Positions 33,985 to 43,580 of a stretch of 64,000 nt of DNA are shown in pieces. The DNA is from Rhodoferax sp. WC2427. GTDB taxonomy: Bacteria; Pseudomonadota; Gammaproteobacteria; Burkholderiales; Burkholderiaceae_C. A program made the translations under genes and the position numbers. The stretch is from contig NZ_CP162006.1 of the NCBI RefSeq assembly GCF_040822085.1, positions 558,001 to 622,000 on the forward strand, given 5' to 3'. The notes beneath the pieces were generated by a model, which saw only the letters and a program-made list of their open reading frames with translations, was not told the origin of the DNA and did no database searches. Every line of letters begins with the position of its first letter. The first letter of the stretch is position 1.

Positions 33985-34995
33985 ATGGCACTGGAGCGAC
34001 CTATTTTCTGGCTGGGTTTGGCGGGTCTGTCGCCGCAGCAGCGGGCCGCTTTGGTGGCCGTCTTGCCCTACCAGCCCACCAGTCTGCCTGCCTGGCGGGT
34101 GGCCAAATTCTCTGAAGCCGACGCCTGGTGCATCAGCGGTGGTGCCGCCCGGTTGCACGACGACGGCACCCTGACCGTTCCCGACAGCCGCAGCGCTGAA
34201 TCGGAAATGCTGCTCCATCTGGACCAGGTAGACCGGCCACTGGCCTTCACCAGGCCTCTGTCGGCCCCCGAGATCGAGCCCTTGACCACTTTCGAGCCCG
34301 AGTCGGAGCGCGCGGTGCGCATGGTGCTGAAAAAATTTGAAACCTGGCTGCAGCCGTTACGGGCGCAGTATTTTCTGGGGGCTTTGCTGCACCAGCGGTT
34401 GGGCAGTTTGCCGCTCGTGGCCTACGATCTGACGCACCAGGGCGTTCTGTTGGCAGTGGTGGATATTCCCAAGCGCCGTATCGATTATTTGGGAGATGCC
34501 AGCCCGGTGCAGTTGGAGCAGGCGGTGTGGGAGGTGCGTGGGCCCAGCGCGGAGCCCCTGCCATCCCGGTTCCAGAAAGTGGGTTTGCGGGAGGTGATGT
34601 GGCAGTTTGCCCAGCACTCTGCGGCCGATCTGCTGCCCGCCGTGTTCAAAACCGAGGCCCTGCGGCGGCTGCGCCAGCCCCTGGTGCCCGAGGCCTGGCT
34701 CAAGGACTCTCAGCGCACCGTCTTGCGCGCCCTGGAAATCGGCCCCTGCAGTCTGGAGCACTTGCTGCAAAGCGGCCTGAACCCAGAGCAACTGGGCCGG
34801 GACCTGGTCAGCCTGTATTTTGACGGGGCGCTGTCCACGGTTTCGGGCGAAGTGAACTGGCTATCGTCGGCCAACCAGAGGCCCTCGGTGTTCGACCCGT
34901 CATCACTGACCGAGGCCACCGCCAGCGCCCGCCTCGCAGCGGGTTCGCGTTACTCAGCGCCTTTTGCCGGGGGTGATACCACCATTCCGGAATAG
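33985..34995 (+). CDS. Conserved protein of unknown function
   Basis: I do not recognise this 336-residue protein. It has no signal peptide, membrane helix or metal motif; composition is Leu/Ala/Pro-rich. A possible helix-turn-helix lies near residues 265-300 (RTVLRALEIGPCSLEHLLQSGLNPEQLGRDLVSLYFDGAL, in parts), suggesting a winged-helix tail. The start ATG 33985 (MALERPIFW) is preferred; an open frame extends 60 nt earlier. It follows the DAHP synthase by 66 nt and may share its transcript. Confidence 0.65.
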   Translation: MALERPIFWLGLAGLSPQQRAALVAVLPYQPTSLPAWRVAKFSEADAWCISGGAARLHDDGTLTVPDSRSAESEMLLHLDQVDRPLAFTRPLSAPEIEPLTTFEPESERAVRMVLKKFETWLQPLRAQYFLGALLHQRLGSLPLVAYDLTHQGVLLAVVDIPKRRIDYLGDASPVQLEQAVWEVRGPSAEPLPSRFQKVGLREVMWQFAQHSAADLLPAVFKTEALRRLRQPLVPEAWLKDSQRTVLRALEIGPCSLEHLLQSGLNPEQLGRDLVSLYFDGALSTVSGEVNWLSSANQRPSVFDPSSLTEATASARLAAGSRYSAPFAGGDTTIPE

Positions 34996-35024
34996 GCATC
35001 TCGGGCGTATTTGGATTTATGGGT

Positions 35025-35080
35025 AAAAAGTGGCTCTCACGCTTATGGAATAAGCGTGAGAAGCTACTAATTTTGTAGCG
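35025..35080 (-). repeat. Dispersed three-part repeat at the mpl 3' end
   Basis: Best-preserved copy. Read on the minus strand: GCTACAAAATTAGTAGC arm, CTCACGCTTA-TTCCA-TAAGCGTGAG hairpin (10-11 perfect pairs), AGAGCCACTTTTT tail. It supplies the last codons (SLQN) and the TAG stop of mpl, and may act as its terminator. Confidence 0.8.
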
Positions 35081-36437
35081 ATCTCAAAAGTTTGGCGTGG
35101 ATACCGCCAAAGCCGCCGTTGCTCATGCACAGGATATGGTCGCCCGGCTGGGCGGCTGCCACCACCTGCGCCACCAATGCATCCACCGTGTCGGCCACCT
35201 GGGCCCGCGCGCCCATGGGCTCCAGCGCGCTATGGGCATCCCAGCCCAAGCCGCCACTGTGGCAAAACGCCAGGTCGGCATCTTCCAGGCTCCACGGCAA
35301 CTGGGCCTTCATGGCGCCCAGCTTCATGGTGTTGCTGCGCGGCTCGAACACCGCCAGGATACGCTGGTCGGGCCCAATACGGCGGCGCAGGCCGTCCACC
35401 GTGGTACGGATGGCGGTGGGGTGGTGGGCAAAGTCGTCGTACACGGTGATGCCGCGCACGCTGCCAATCACTTCCATGCGCCGCTTCACATTCTGGAACC
35501 CGCCCAGCGCCCGCGCTGCCACGTCGGCGGGAACGCCCACATGGTCGGCGGCAGCGATGGCCGCCAGCGCATTGAGCTGGTTGTGCACGCCCCCCAGCGC
35601 CCATTCCACCGTGGCCACCGGCTTGCCGTGCTGCAGCACCTGGAAGTGGTGCGGTTCGCCCTGGGCGGTGAAGTCGCTCACCGCTGCGCCAAAGCTGCGC
35701 ACTTCGCTCCAGCAGCCCTGGTGGAGTACGCGGGCCAGGCTTTCTTCCAGCCCGTTGGTGACCACCCGGCCGGTGCTGGGCACAGTGCGCAGCAGGTGGT
35801 GGAACTGGCGCTCGATGGCGGGCAGGTCGTCAAAAATATCGGCGTGGTCGAATTCCAGGTTGTTCAGCACCGCCGTGCGCGGGCGGTAGTGGACAAACTT
35901 GCTGCGCTTGTCGAAGAAGGCGGTGTCGTACTCGTCGGCCTCGATCACAAAGGTCTTTCCCGCACCCAAACGGGCCGATACCCCGAAATTCAGCGGCACG
36001 CCACCGACCAGAAAGCCCGGCTGCAGCCCGGCGTGTTCCAAAATCCACGCCAGCATCGCCGTGGTGGTGGTCTTGCCGTGCGTGCCCGCCACCGCCAGCA
36101 CATGGCGCCCTTGCAACACGTGCTCGGCCAGCCACTGCGGCCCGCTGGTGTAGGGCAGGCCTGCGTCCAAAATGGCCTCCATCAGCGGAAATTTCGGCGC
36201 GCCATCGGCGGCGCGGGCGCGCGACACCACGTTGCCGACCACGAACATGTCCGGCTCCAGTGCCAACTGGTCGGCCGAGAAGCCTTCGATGAGCCCGATG
36301 TCCAGTGCGCGCAACTGGTCGCTCATGGGGGGGTAGACCCCCGCATCGCAGCCCGTCACCCGGTGCCCAGCCTCCCGCGCCAAAGCGGCCAAACCTCCCA
36401 TGAAGGTGCCGCAAATACCCAAAATATGAATGTGCAT
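35067..36437 (-). CDS. mpl: UDP-N-acetylmuramate:L-Ala-gamma-D-Glu-meso-DAP ligase
   Basis: This 456-residue Mur ligase recycles cell-wall tripeptide by joining it to UDP-MurNAc. Visible parts: N-terminal HILGICGTFMGGLAALAR nucleotide site, AVAGTHGKTTTTAMLAWIL P-loop, EADEYDTAFFDKRSKFVHY, and the C-terminal FAHHPTAI domain. The stop and last few residues come from the dispersed repeat. With ampD further along, this marks peptidoglycan recycling capacity. Confidence 0.95.
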   Translation of the reverse strand: MHIHILGICGTFMGGLAALAREAGHRVTGCDAGVYPPMSDQLRALDIGLIEGFSADQLALEPDMFVVGNVVSRARAADGAPKFPLMEAILDAGLPYTSGPQWLAEHVLQGRHVLAVAGTHGKTTTTAMLAWILEHAGLQPGFLVGGVPLNFGVSARLGAGKTFVIEADEYDTAFFDKRSKFVHYRPRTAVLNNLEFDHADIFDDLPAIERQFHHLLRTVPSTGRVVTNGLEESLARVLHQGCWSEVRSFGAAVSDFTAQGEPHHFQVLQHGKPVATVEWALGGVHNQLNALAAIAAADHVGVPADVAARALGGFQNVKRRMEVIGSVRGITVYDDFAHHPTAIRTTVDGLRRRIGPDQRILAVFEPRSNTMKLGAMKAQLPWSLEDADLAFCHSGGLGWDAHSALEPMGARAQVADTVDALVAQVVAAAQPGDHILCMSNGGFGGIHAKLLRSLQN

Positions 36438-36500
36438 GCGGGGATTTTAGGGGTGCCCTTGTTTCTAACCTGGATCGGCAAAAAGGGCAGAATCACAGGC

Positions 36501-37091
36501 ATGGACGCATTGACCTTAGAGATCGCCGAGACCGCCGCCCGCATGGTGGTCGAAGAAGGCCTGGAATACGGCCCGGCCAAGCGCCGCGCCGCCGCGCAAC
36601 TGGGCGCTGGCCGCGCGGCTTTGCCTGGTAACGACGCCGTGGAAGACGCCGTGCGGGTCTATCTTGACCTGTTTTGTGGCGACACCCAACCCAGTGAGCT
36701 GCGCGCCTTGCGCCAACTGGCCCTGACCTGGATGGAGCGCATGGACCGGTTCCGGCCGCATTTGTGTGGCGCAGTGTGGCAGGGCACGGCGACGCGTCTG
36801 TCCGACATCGCGATCCAGCTGTTCTGCGACGACTCCAAGTCTGCAGAAATTGCGCTCATCGACCACCGCGTGCCCTACACCCCGGCCACCGTGACCGGGT
36901 TTCGCGGTGAAGCGGTCGAGGCGCTGAGTTTTGCTTGTCTGAGCCCTGAGTTGGGCGAGACGGTGGGTGTGCATCTGATGGTTTATGACTTGGACGACCT
37001 GCGCGGGGCCCTGAAGCCCGACTCCAAAGGCCGCACCCCCCGGGGCGACGCTGCCGCCGTGCGCCGCTTGCTGGCAGAGGATGCGCCATGA
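36501..37091 (+). CDS. Conserved protein of unknown function
   Basis: This 196-residue soluble protein is not assigned by any motif I trust. Its middle, HLCGAVWQGTATRLSDIAIQLFCDDSKSAEIALIDH, has the look of a nucleotidyltransferase-type fold (sensing acidic strands), but the usual GS and paired Asp are not clear. ATG 36501 lies 63 nt from the divergent mpl start, and the stop overlaps tlpA by 4 nt (ATGA), so the two are probably co-translated. Confidence 0.6.
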   Translation: MDALTLEIAETAARMVVEEGLEYGPAKRRAAAQLGAGRAALPGNDAVEDAVRVYLDLFCGDTQPSELRALRQLALTWMERMDRFRPHLCGAVWQGTATRLSDIAIQLFCDDSKSAEIALIDHRVPYTPATVTGFRGEAVEALSFACLSPELGETVGVHLMVYDLDDLRGALKPDSKGRTPRGDAAAVRRLLAEDAP

Positions 37092-37618
37092 GGGCGGCCA
37101 CTTCGCGCCGTCGGCTCATGGCCGGGGTGGCGGCGGCGGCCGGACTGGCGGGCGCGGGTGTGGCCTGGTGGCAGTACCAGCCCGCGCCTATGTTGTCGGG
37201 GGTGGAGGACGCGCTGTGGCGGCTCAGTTTTGACACGCCGCAAGGAACCCCTCTGGCCATGCAGAATTTGCGGGGCCACCCCGTGCTGCTGAACTTCTGG
37301 GCTACCTGGTGCCCGCCCTGCGTGGAAGAAATGCCCATGATCAACCGCTTCTTTCAAGAAAATGCCTCTAACGGCTGGCAAGTGCTGGGCTTGGCGGTCG
37401 ACCAGCCCAGCTCTGTTCGTACGTTTTTGCAGAAGACACCGGTGACCTACCCCATCGGGATGGCCGGTTTGGGCGGCACGGAGCTGGGTCGCTCGCTAGG
37501 TAATCTGGCCGGTGGATTGCCTTTCACGGTGGTGCTAGGATCCGCCGGGACCGTGCTTCGCCGTAAAATGGGTAGGGTTAGCCCTGCTGATTTACAGGAG
37601 TGGGCGGGGTTGAAATAG
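37088..37618 (+). CDS. TlpA-like thioredoxin-family protein
   Basis: This 176-residue exported thioredoxin-fold protein has an N-terminal hydrophobic helix (LMAGVAAAAGLAGAGVAWW) with an Arg-rich start, a periplasmic thioredoxin domain with the redox motif WCPPC in LLNFWATWCPPCVEEMPMI, and the cis-Pro region LPFTVVLG. It probably acts as a periplasmic disulfide reductant. It overlaps the preceding gene by 4 nt. Confidence 0.9.
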   Translation: MRAATSRRRLMAGVAAAAGLAGAGVAWWQYQPAPMLSGVEDALWRLSFDTPQGTPLAMQNLRGHPVLLNFWATWCPPCVEEMPMINRFFQENASNGWQVLGLAVDQPSSVRTFLQKTPVTYPIGMAGLGGTELGRSLGNLAGGLPFTVVLGSAGTVLRRKMGRVSPADLQEWAGLK

Positions 37619-37755
37619 CGCATTCGGTGGCAGACTTGCCCCATGTGGACTGTGTTTTACGGCAGTCTGTCTCACGTAATTAAAAGAAATAAACGATCGT
37701 TGTGTGAAATTAGGGTAGATTCCACCCCTTTTCGTACATCGTGGCTGGAGGTTTT

Positions 37756-38208
37756 ATGGATTTGCGCAAACTCAAAACGTTGATCGACTTGGTGTCTGAT
37801 TCCAACGTGTCAGAACTTGAAATTACCGAAGCCGAGGGCAAGGTCCGCATCGTCAAGGGTGGCGGTGCGATGGTGTACCAAGCTGCCCAGCCCGCCATGG
37901 TGGCCGCTCCGGTGGTCGATGTCACGCCAGCGCCGATTGTTGCGGCGGCACCGGCTGCCCCTGCGGCCCCAACAGGCCATGTGGTCAAGTCGCCGATGGT
38001 GGGTACTTTTTACCGTTCGTCCAGCCCTGGTGCCAAGTCCTTTGTGGAAGTGGGCAGCCAGGTCAAGGAAGGCGACACCATCTGCATCATCGAAGCGATG
38101 AAGATATTGAACGAAATCGAAGCCGATAAAGCGGGCACCGTGGTGCAAATGCTGTGCGAAAACGGCCAGGCCGTCGAATACGGCCAGCCTTTGTACGTGA
38201 TCGAGTAA
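37756..38208 (+). CDS. accB: Biotin carboxyl carrier protein of acetyl-CoA carboxylase
   Basis: This 150-residue carrier has the biotinylation site [12 protein letters not shown] near the C-terminus, an Ala/Pro-rich linker and an N-terminal dimerisation region. ATG 37756 has GGAGG nearby; an in-frame ATG 15 nt earlier is less likely. In many Betaproteobacteria aroQ lies between a tlpA-like gene and accB, but here only 137 bp separate them and no aroQ is present. That gap holds a candidate promoter only. Confidence 0.96.
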   Translation: MDLRKLKTLIDLVSDSNVSELEITEAEGKVRIVKGGGAMVYQAAQPAMVAAPVVDVTPAPIVAAAPAAPAAPTGHVVKSPMVGTFYRSSSPGAKSFVEVGSQVKEGDTICIIEAMKILNEIEADKAGTVVQMLCENGQAVEYGQPLYVIE

Positions 38209-38229
38209 ACCCACGGAGTTTGGTGGCGC

Positions 38230-39579
38230 ATGTTTAAAAAAATATTGATTGCAAATCGGGGGGAGATCGCCCTTCGCATCCAGCGTGCTTGCCGTGAAAT
38301 GGGCATCAAGGCCGTCATGGTGTATTCCGAGGCCGACCGGGACGCCAAATACGTCAAATTGGCCGACGAAGCCGTGTGCATCGGGCCTGCGGCTTCGGCC
38401 TTGAGCTACCTGAACATGCCCGCGCTGATTTCGGCGGCGGAAGTGACCGATGCCGAGGCGATCCACCCCGGCTACGGCTTCCTCAGCGAAAACGCCGACT
38501 TTGCCGAGCGCGTGGAAAAAAGCGGTTTCCAGTTCATCGGGCCCACGCCTGAGAACATCCGCATGATGGGTGACAAGGTATCGGCCAAGCAGGCCATGAT
38601 CAAAGCCGGCGTGCCCTGCGTGCCTGGCTCCGAAGGCGAGTTGTCGGACGACCCAGTGGTGATCAAGCGCACGGCCAAAGCAGTGGGCTATCCGGTCATC
38701 ATCAAGGCCGCAGGCGGAGGCGGTGGCCGTGGCATGCGCGTGGTGCATACCGAGGCGGCGCTGATCAATGCGGTGCAAATGACCAAGGCAGAGGCCCTGG
38801 CGGCCTTCAGCAACGGCGCGGTGTACATGGAGAAATACCTCCAGAACCCCCGCCACATCGAAATCCAGATCCTCGCCGACAAATTTCGCAATGTGGTGTA
38901 CCTGGGCGAGCGCGATTGCTCCATGCAGCGCCGCCACCAAAAGGTGCTGGAAGAAGCGCCCGCGCCCGGTATCCCGCGCAAACTGATCGAGCGCATTGGC
39001 GAACGCTGTGCGGCCGCCTGCAAGAAAATTGGCTACCGAGGCGCCGGTACGTTTGAGTTCCTGTACGAAAACGGAGAGTTTTATTTCATCGAAATGAACA
39101 CCCGCGTGCAGGTCGAGCATCCTGTGACCGAGCTGATTACAGGTGTGGATATTGTGCGCACCCAGATCATGGTGGCAGCGGGCGAAAAGCTGCCCTTTGC
39201 CCAGCGCCAGATCAGCATCCATGGCCATGCCATCGAGTGCCGGGTGAATGCCGAAGATCCGTACAAATTTACGCCTTCGCCTGGTCGCATCACCATGTGG
39301 CACCCGCCCGGTGGTCCGGGTGTGCGCGTCGATTCGCACGTCTACACCAATTACTACGTGCCGCCGAACTACGACTCCATGGTCGGCAAGATCATCGTGC
39401 ACGGCGACACGCGGGAACAGGCGATGGCGCGCATGCGTACGGCCTTGCTGGAAACCGTGATCGAAGGCATCAACACCAACATCCCGCTGCACCGCGAGTT
39501 GATGGTGGATGCCAAGTTCATGGCCGGTGGGACCAATATCCATTACCTGGAAGAGTGGCTCTCGCAGCACAAGCGCTAA
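38230..39579 (+). CDS. accC: Biotin carboxylase subunit of acetyl-CoA carboxylase
   Basis: This 449-residue ATP-grasp enzyme carboxylates the biotin on AccB, the first step of fatty acid synthesis. The N-terminal [14 protein letters not shown], the glycine-rich ATP loop [22 protein letters not shown] and the conserved RxxQ-containing region are all present. It follows accB by 21 nt. Confidence 0.98.
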   Translation: MFKKILIANRGEIALRIQRACREMGIKAVMVYSEADRDAKYVKLADEAVCIGPAASALSYLNMPALISAAEVTDAEAIHPGYGFLSENADFAERVEKSGFQFIGPTPENIRMMGDKVSAKQAMIKAGVPCVPGSEGELSDDPVVIKRTAKAVGYPVIIKAAGGGGGRGMRVVHTEAALINAVQMTKAEALAAFSNGAVYMEKYLQNPRHIEIQILADKFRNVVYLGERDCSMQRRHQKVLEEAPAPGIPRKLIERIGERCAAACKKIGYRGAGTFEFLYENGEFYFIEMNTRVQVEHPVTELITGVDIVRTQIMVAAGEKLPFAQRQISIHGHAIECRVNAEDPYKFTPSPGRITMWHPPGGPGVRVDSHVYTNYYVPPNYDSMVGKIIVHGDTREQAMARMRTALLETVIEGINTNIPLHRELMVDAKFMAGGTNIHYLEEWLSQHKR

Positions 39580-39590
39580 ATATTTGAATA

Positions 39591-40475
39591 ATGTTTGAAA
39601 TCAGTTTGATGTGCCCGCAAGACCGGGTCGAGATGGTCAGCGACGCGCTGGATGCCCTGGATGCCCTGAGCGTGAGCGTGGAAGACGCAGACGCGCAGAC
39701 CGATGCCGAGCAAGCGCTGTTTGGCGAACCCGGCATGCCACCACCCAAAGACGGCTGGCAGCGGTCCCGCATCCAGGCCCTGTTTGCCACCGAGGCCTTG
39801 GCGCGCGATGCGGCAGGTGTTTTGGCGGTGCAGGATTTTTTTGCGGGTTGCGACCTGCTGGGCATCGTTCCAGTGCCGGAGCAAGACTGGGTCCGTCTGA
39901 CCCAGTCGCAGTTTGCGCCGGTGGACATCACCTCGGATTTCTGGATTGTGCCCACCTGGCACGAACCACCGGCCCAGGCGACACGGGTGATCCGCCTGGA
40001 CCCGGGTCTGGCCTTTGGTACCGGTACCCATCCCACCACCCGCATGTGCCTGCGCTGGATTGCCCGGCAGGATGCGGGCGCATTGGCGCGGGTGCTGGAC
40101 TACGGCTGTGGTTCGGGTATTTTGGCGATTGGTGCGGCCAAGTTCGGTGCGACCGATATCGATGCGGTGGACATCGACGACGCAGCGGTGCAGTCCACCG
40201 TGCTCAACGCCCATGCCAACCATGTGCAGCTCAAGGCTGGTTTGCCGGACCAGGCGCAAGGCCTCTACGGCACCGTGCTGGCAAATATTCTGGCCACGCC
40301 GCTGAAGGTGCTGGCCCCGCTGCTGTGCGCCCATGTGGCCCCTGGTGGCTCCCTGGTATTGGCCGGTATTCTGGAGCGCCAGACCGACGAATTGAAAGAG
40401 GCTTACGCCCCCTACGCCGCACTGGAAGTATCGGATACGCAAGACGGCTGGGTCTTGATGACCGCCCGGCTTTAG
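39591..40475 (+). CDS. prmA: Ribosomal protein L11 methyltransferase
   Basis: This 294-residue SAM-dependent enzyme trimethylates L11 (rplK is in this window, in a separate operon). It has an N-terminal substrate-binding domain, the SAM motif VLDYGCGSGILAIGAAKFGA with the acidic DIDDAA, and the NILATPL motif of this family. It follows accC by 11 nt, the standard order. Confidence 0.96.
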   Translation: MFEISLMCPQDRVEMVSDALDALDALSVSVEDADAQTDAEQALFGEPGMPPPKDGWQRSRIQALFATEALARDAAGVLAVQDFFAGCDLLGIVPVPEQDWVRLTQSQFAPVDITSDFWIVPTWHEPPAQATRVIRLDPGLAFGTGTHPTTRMCLRWIARQDAGALARVLDYGCGSGILAIGAAKFGATDIDAVDIDDAAVQSTVLNAHANHVQLKAGLPDQAQGLYGTVLANILATPLKVLAPLLCAHVAPGGSLVLAGILERQTDELKEAYAPYAALEVSDTQDGWVLMTARL

Positions 40476-40528
40476 GCCGCTGCTCTTACGCTCCGTCTTG
40501 TTAGGCCCGTGTACGAAACCCGCAGACC

Positions 40529-41476
40529 ATGGCATTGATCACGCGTTGCCCGGTATGCGGAACCCTGTTCAAGGTGGTTCCTGACCAGCTTCGCATCTCT
40601 GAAGGCTGGGTGCGTTGCGGCCATTGTGCGGAAATATTCGACGCATCCGGTGATTTGCAGCAAAGCGATGCAGTGCATCTGGAGGTGCAGTTGGTGGGTG
40701 CCTTGCCCGACATACCGCCGCCGCAGCCTGCTCCGCCAGTGGTAGAGCCGGCTCCAGAGCCCGTCAGCATGCCTGAACTGGTGCCAGATGCTCCGGAGCC
40801 AGCCCCACTCGCCGAGGTCGAACCCGAGGTGGTACCACTTTCGGAGCCTGAGATACGGGAGCAGCCGCTTGCCTTGCCCGTGCCTGTGCTTACGGTCGAC
40901 GATGTACCGGACAGCCTGCCTGCCCAACCGCCCGAACCGGTGGCGGACGGTGGTTATTCTTTTACCCATGAGCCGCTCTCCCAGGGTGTGCCACCGCACC
41001 CTGCACTGCGAAGAGTGTGGGTGGCTTCGGCGGTGCTGCTTGTCGTGGCCCTGGGCCTGCAAGGGATTTTCCAGGGACGCGACCGACTGGCGGCCACCTG
41101 GCCAGAGACCCGGCCCTGGTTGCAGGCCGCTTGTGCCCGGCTGGGGTGCACGGTCCAGGCTTTGCGGTACATCGAGGCCATCGTCATCGACAGCTCCACC
41201 TTGAGCGCCCTGCCAAACGAGGATGCCTACCGGCTGAACCTGGTGCTCAAAAACCAGGCAACGCTGGATCTGGCGATGCCCGCGATCGAATTTGTGCTGA
41301 CCGATACCGACGAGCAGGCGGTGTTTCGGCGGGTGCTGACCCCGGCCGAGCTGGGAGCGGCTTCCCGGGTGCTGTTTGCGGGGCGCGAATGGGCTACCTC
41401 GGTCGATCTGCGGGTCATCGACAACCCCAACAAGGGGCGTATCGTCGGCTACCGTCTGTTGGCTTTTTACCCATAA
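40529..41476 (+). CDS. Zinc-ribbon and DUF3426 protein
   Basis: This 315-residue membrane protein has an N-terminal zinc ribbon (CPVCGTLF..CGHCAEIFD), a Pro/Glu-rich spacer of about 110 residues, one membrane helix (SAVLLVVALGLQGIF) and a C-terminal DUF3426 domain. Such proteins commonly follow prmA in Burkholderiales; the role is unknown. The stop overlaps the A-run of the terminator. Confidence 0.85.
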   Translation: MALITRCPVCGTLFKVVPDQLRISEGWVRCGHCAEIFDASGDLQQSDAVHLEVQLVGALPDIPPPQPAPPVVEPAPEPVSMPELVPDAPEPAPLAEVEPEVVPLSEPEIREQPLALPVPVLTVDDVPDSLPAQPPEPVADGGYSFTHEPLSQGVPPHPALRRVWVASAVLLVVALGLQGIFQGRDRLAATWPETRPWLQAACARLGCTVQALRYIEAIVIDSSTLSALPNEDAYRLNLVLKNQATLDLAMPAIEFVLTDTDEQAVFRRVLTPAELGAASRVLFAGREWATSVDLRVIDNPNKGRIVGYRLLAFYP

Positions 41477-41508
41477 AAAAAGGCTCGGTACCTTGCGATA
41501 CCGAGCCT
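41475..41508 (-). terminator. Terminator of the H1-like gene
   Basis: A 10-bp inverted repeat AGGCTCGGTA/TACCGAGCCT with an 8-nt loop is followed on the minus strand by six or seven T. It lies 23 nt beyond the H1-like stop and touches the stop of the convergent zinc-ribbon gene. Confidence 0.85.
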
Positions 41509-41530
41509 GATGCGGATCAAACGTATCCGG

Positions 41531-42115
41531 TCAGGGCTTGTTGGCAGTTGGGAATGGCCAGGCAGCTTGCGGATTGAGGGTCGTTTGGGCTGACGCTGCA
41601 GCTGGTGCAGAGGCGGGCTTGGCTGCAGGTGCCTTGGCGGCGGTCTTCTTGGCTGCGGCTTTAGGGGCTGCGGCTTTCTTGGCGGGCTCTGCCTTGGCAA
41701 CGACCACTGCCTTCTTGGCTACAGCCGCTTTTTTGGCGGGTGCGGCGGCTTTGGTTGCTGCCTTCTTGGCGGCGGGAGCCGCTTTTACGGGCGCTGCTTT
41801 GGCCACAACAGCCTTGGCAGCCGCAACTTTTTTCGCGGGCGCGGCCTTTGCCGCGGCTTTGGCCGGTGCGGCCTTCACGGGAGCCGCTTTGGCAGGAGCT
41901 GCTTTGACTGCTGCTACTTTCTTGGCGGGTGCCGCCTTTTTAGCGGGAGCAGCAGCTTTCTTGGCCGGTGCCGCCTTGGCGGGCGCAGCCTTTACGGCGA
42001 CAGCTTTGGTCGCAGTTTTAGCGGGAGCTACTTTTTTCGCCGCGACGGCCTTGGTGGGGGTTGCCGCCTTTGCGGGGGAGGCCTTTTTTGCGGCCGGTTT
42101 TTTTGCAGTTGCCAT
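41531..42115 (-). CDS. Histone H1-like Ala/Lys-rich DNA-binding protein
   Basis: This 194-residue protein consists almost wholly of Ala, Lys, Pro and Val in short KAAPAKKAA-type repeats, like the C-terminal tails of bacterial H1 homologues (AlgP, BpH1). It should bind DNA non-specifically and help compact the nucleoid. A distinct non-repeat end (LNPQAAWPFPT) suggests a conserved tail function. AAGGAG precedes the start. Repeat number probably varies between strains. Confidence 0.88.
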   Translation of the reverse strand: MATAKKPAAKKASPAKAATPTKAVAAKKVAPAKTATKAVAVKAAPAKAAPAKKAAAPAKKAAPAKKVAAVKAAPAKAAPVKAAPAKAAAKAAPAKKVAAAKAVVAKAAPVKAAPAAKKAATKAAAPAKKAAVAKKAVVVAKAEPAKKAAAPKAAAKKTAAKAPAAKPASAPAAASAQTTLNPQAAWPFPTANKP

Positions 42116-42288
42116 TATTTTCTCCTTGATCTGTTTACAAAGAGCACTTTATACCGATTGTTAGGCATAGAGCGATGCATGGTGTTGGGCGGCTGCCCAG
42201 CACCATGGACTCGGGGGCGCAAAACTTGCCCGCACCTGCGTGCAGGTCGGGGTTTGCGCGGTATTTAAAAGCATGGACGTGATGGCGT

Positions 42289-43488
42289 TCAGTCCCAAGA
42301 AAGCGCACCGCCCGATTGGTATTCAATCACGCGGGTTTCGAAGAAATTGCGCTCTTTCTTCAGGTCAATCATTTCGCTCATCCACGGGAACGGATTCTCT
42401 TCGTGCGGGAAGCAGGCTTCCAGGCCGATCTGGGTGGCGCGGCGGTTGGCGATGTAGCGCAGATAGCCCTTGAACATGGATGCGTTCATGCCCAGCACGC
42501 CACGCGGCATGGTGTCTTCTGCGTACTGGTATTCCAGTTCGACGGCCCGCATGAACAGGTCTTTGATCTCGGCCTTGAAGTCGGCTGTCCACAGGTGCGG
42601 ATTTTCCAGTTTGAGCTGGTTGATCAGGTCGATGCCGAAGTTGCAGTGCATGGACTCGTCGCGCAGGATGTACTGGTACTGCTCTGCCGCACCGGTCATC
42701 TTGTTTTGGCGGCCCAGGGCCAGGATCTGCGTGAAGCCCACGTAGAAGAACAGGCCTTCCATCAGGCAGGCAAACACGATCAGCGACTTGAGCAGTGTCT
42801 GGTCGGTCTCCGTGGTGCCGGTGTGGAAGTTGGGGTCCATGATCGCTTCGATAAAAGGGATCAGGAACTGGTCTTTGTTGCGGATCGACGCGACTTCGTT
42901 GTAGGCGTTGAAGATCTCGCTCTCGTCCAGACCCAGTGACTCCACGATGTACTGGTACGCGTGGGTGTGGATGGCTTCTTCAAACGCCTGACGCAGCAGG
43001 AACTGGCGGCATTCGGGAGCGGTGATGTGGCGGTAGGTGCCCAGCACGATGTTGTTGGCGGCCAGCGAGTCGGCGGTGACGAAGAAGCCGAGGTTGCGCT
43101 TGACGATGCGGCGCTCGTCTTCGGTCAGGCCGTTCGGGTCTTTCCACAGGGCGATGTCGCGGGTCATGTTGACCTCTTGCGGCATCCAGTGGTTGGCGCA
43201 GGAGGCCAGGTACTTTTCCCATGCCCATTTGTACTTGAATGGCACCAACTGGTTGACGTCGGTCTGGCCGTTGATGATGCGCTTGTCGGCAGCGTTGACG
43301 CGGCGCGCTGCGGTGGCTTGCACAGCCACGTGGGCGGTGGCCGTGTCCATCGCCGAGGGGGCTGCGGAAGGGGGCGCCGAGGGTGTTTCTGCCGGAAAAA
43401 CTGCGTGGGGTTCCACACGGCTGGTGGGTAAACCGAGGGGAGCTGCAGATAGCGGAGAGGGCTTGACTTCTTCGTCCCAGGTCAACAT
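42289..43488 (-). CDS. nrdB: Class Ia ribonucleotide reductase, beta subunit
   Basis: This 399-residue subunit carries the di-iron/tyrosyl radical used by NrdA. Metal ligands occur in helices such as [16 protein letters not shown] and [13 protein letters not shown]. The first 60-65 residues are a Pro/Ala-rich extension not needed for the fold. It follows nrdA after 145 bp containing a 14-bp palindrome. Confidence 0.96.
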   Translation of the reverse strand: MLTWDEEVKPSPLSAAPLGLPTSRVEPHAVFPAETPSAPPSAAPSAMDTATAHVAVQATAARRVNAADKRIINGQTDVNQLVPFKYKWAWEKYLASCANHWMPQEVNMTRDIALWKDPNGLTEDERRIVKRNLGFFVTADSLAANNIVLGTYRHITAPECRQFLLRQAFEEAIHTHAYQYIVESLGLDESEIFNAYNEVASIRNKDQFLIPFIEAIMDPNFHTGTTETDQTLLKSLIVFACLMEGLFFYVGFTQILALGRQNKMTGAAEQYQYILRDESMHCNFGIDLINQLKLENPHLWTADFKAEIKDLFMRAVELEYQYAEDTMPRGVLGMNASMFKGYLRYIANRRATQIGLEACFPHEENPFPWMSEMIDLKKERNFFETRVIEYQSGGALSWD

Positions 43489-43580
43489 AAATTTTCCAAT
43501 GCTAGGATTATGAGAGCAGCACTGAAAAATGAAAAGTATTCATTTCCAATGCGGCTATTTTCAGGGGGTTTGTTGCTCAA

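Noticed and set aside
41538..42164. Ala-rich plus-strand frame opposite the H1-like gene
   Set aside because: It is the complement of the KAAPAK repeats; the minus frame has the ribosome site, terminator and conserved tail.
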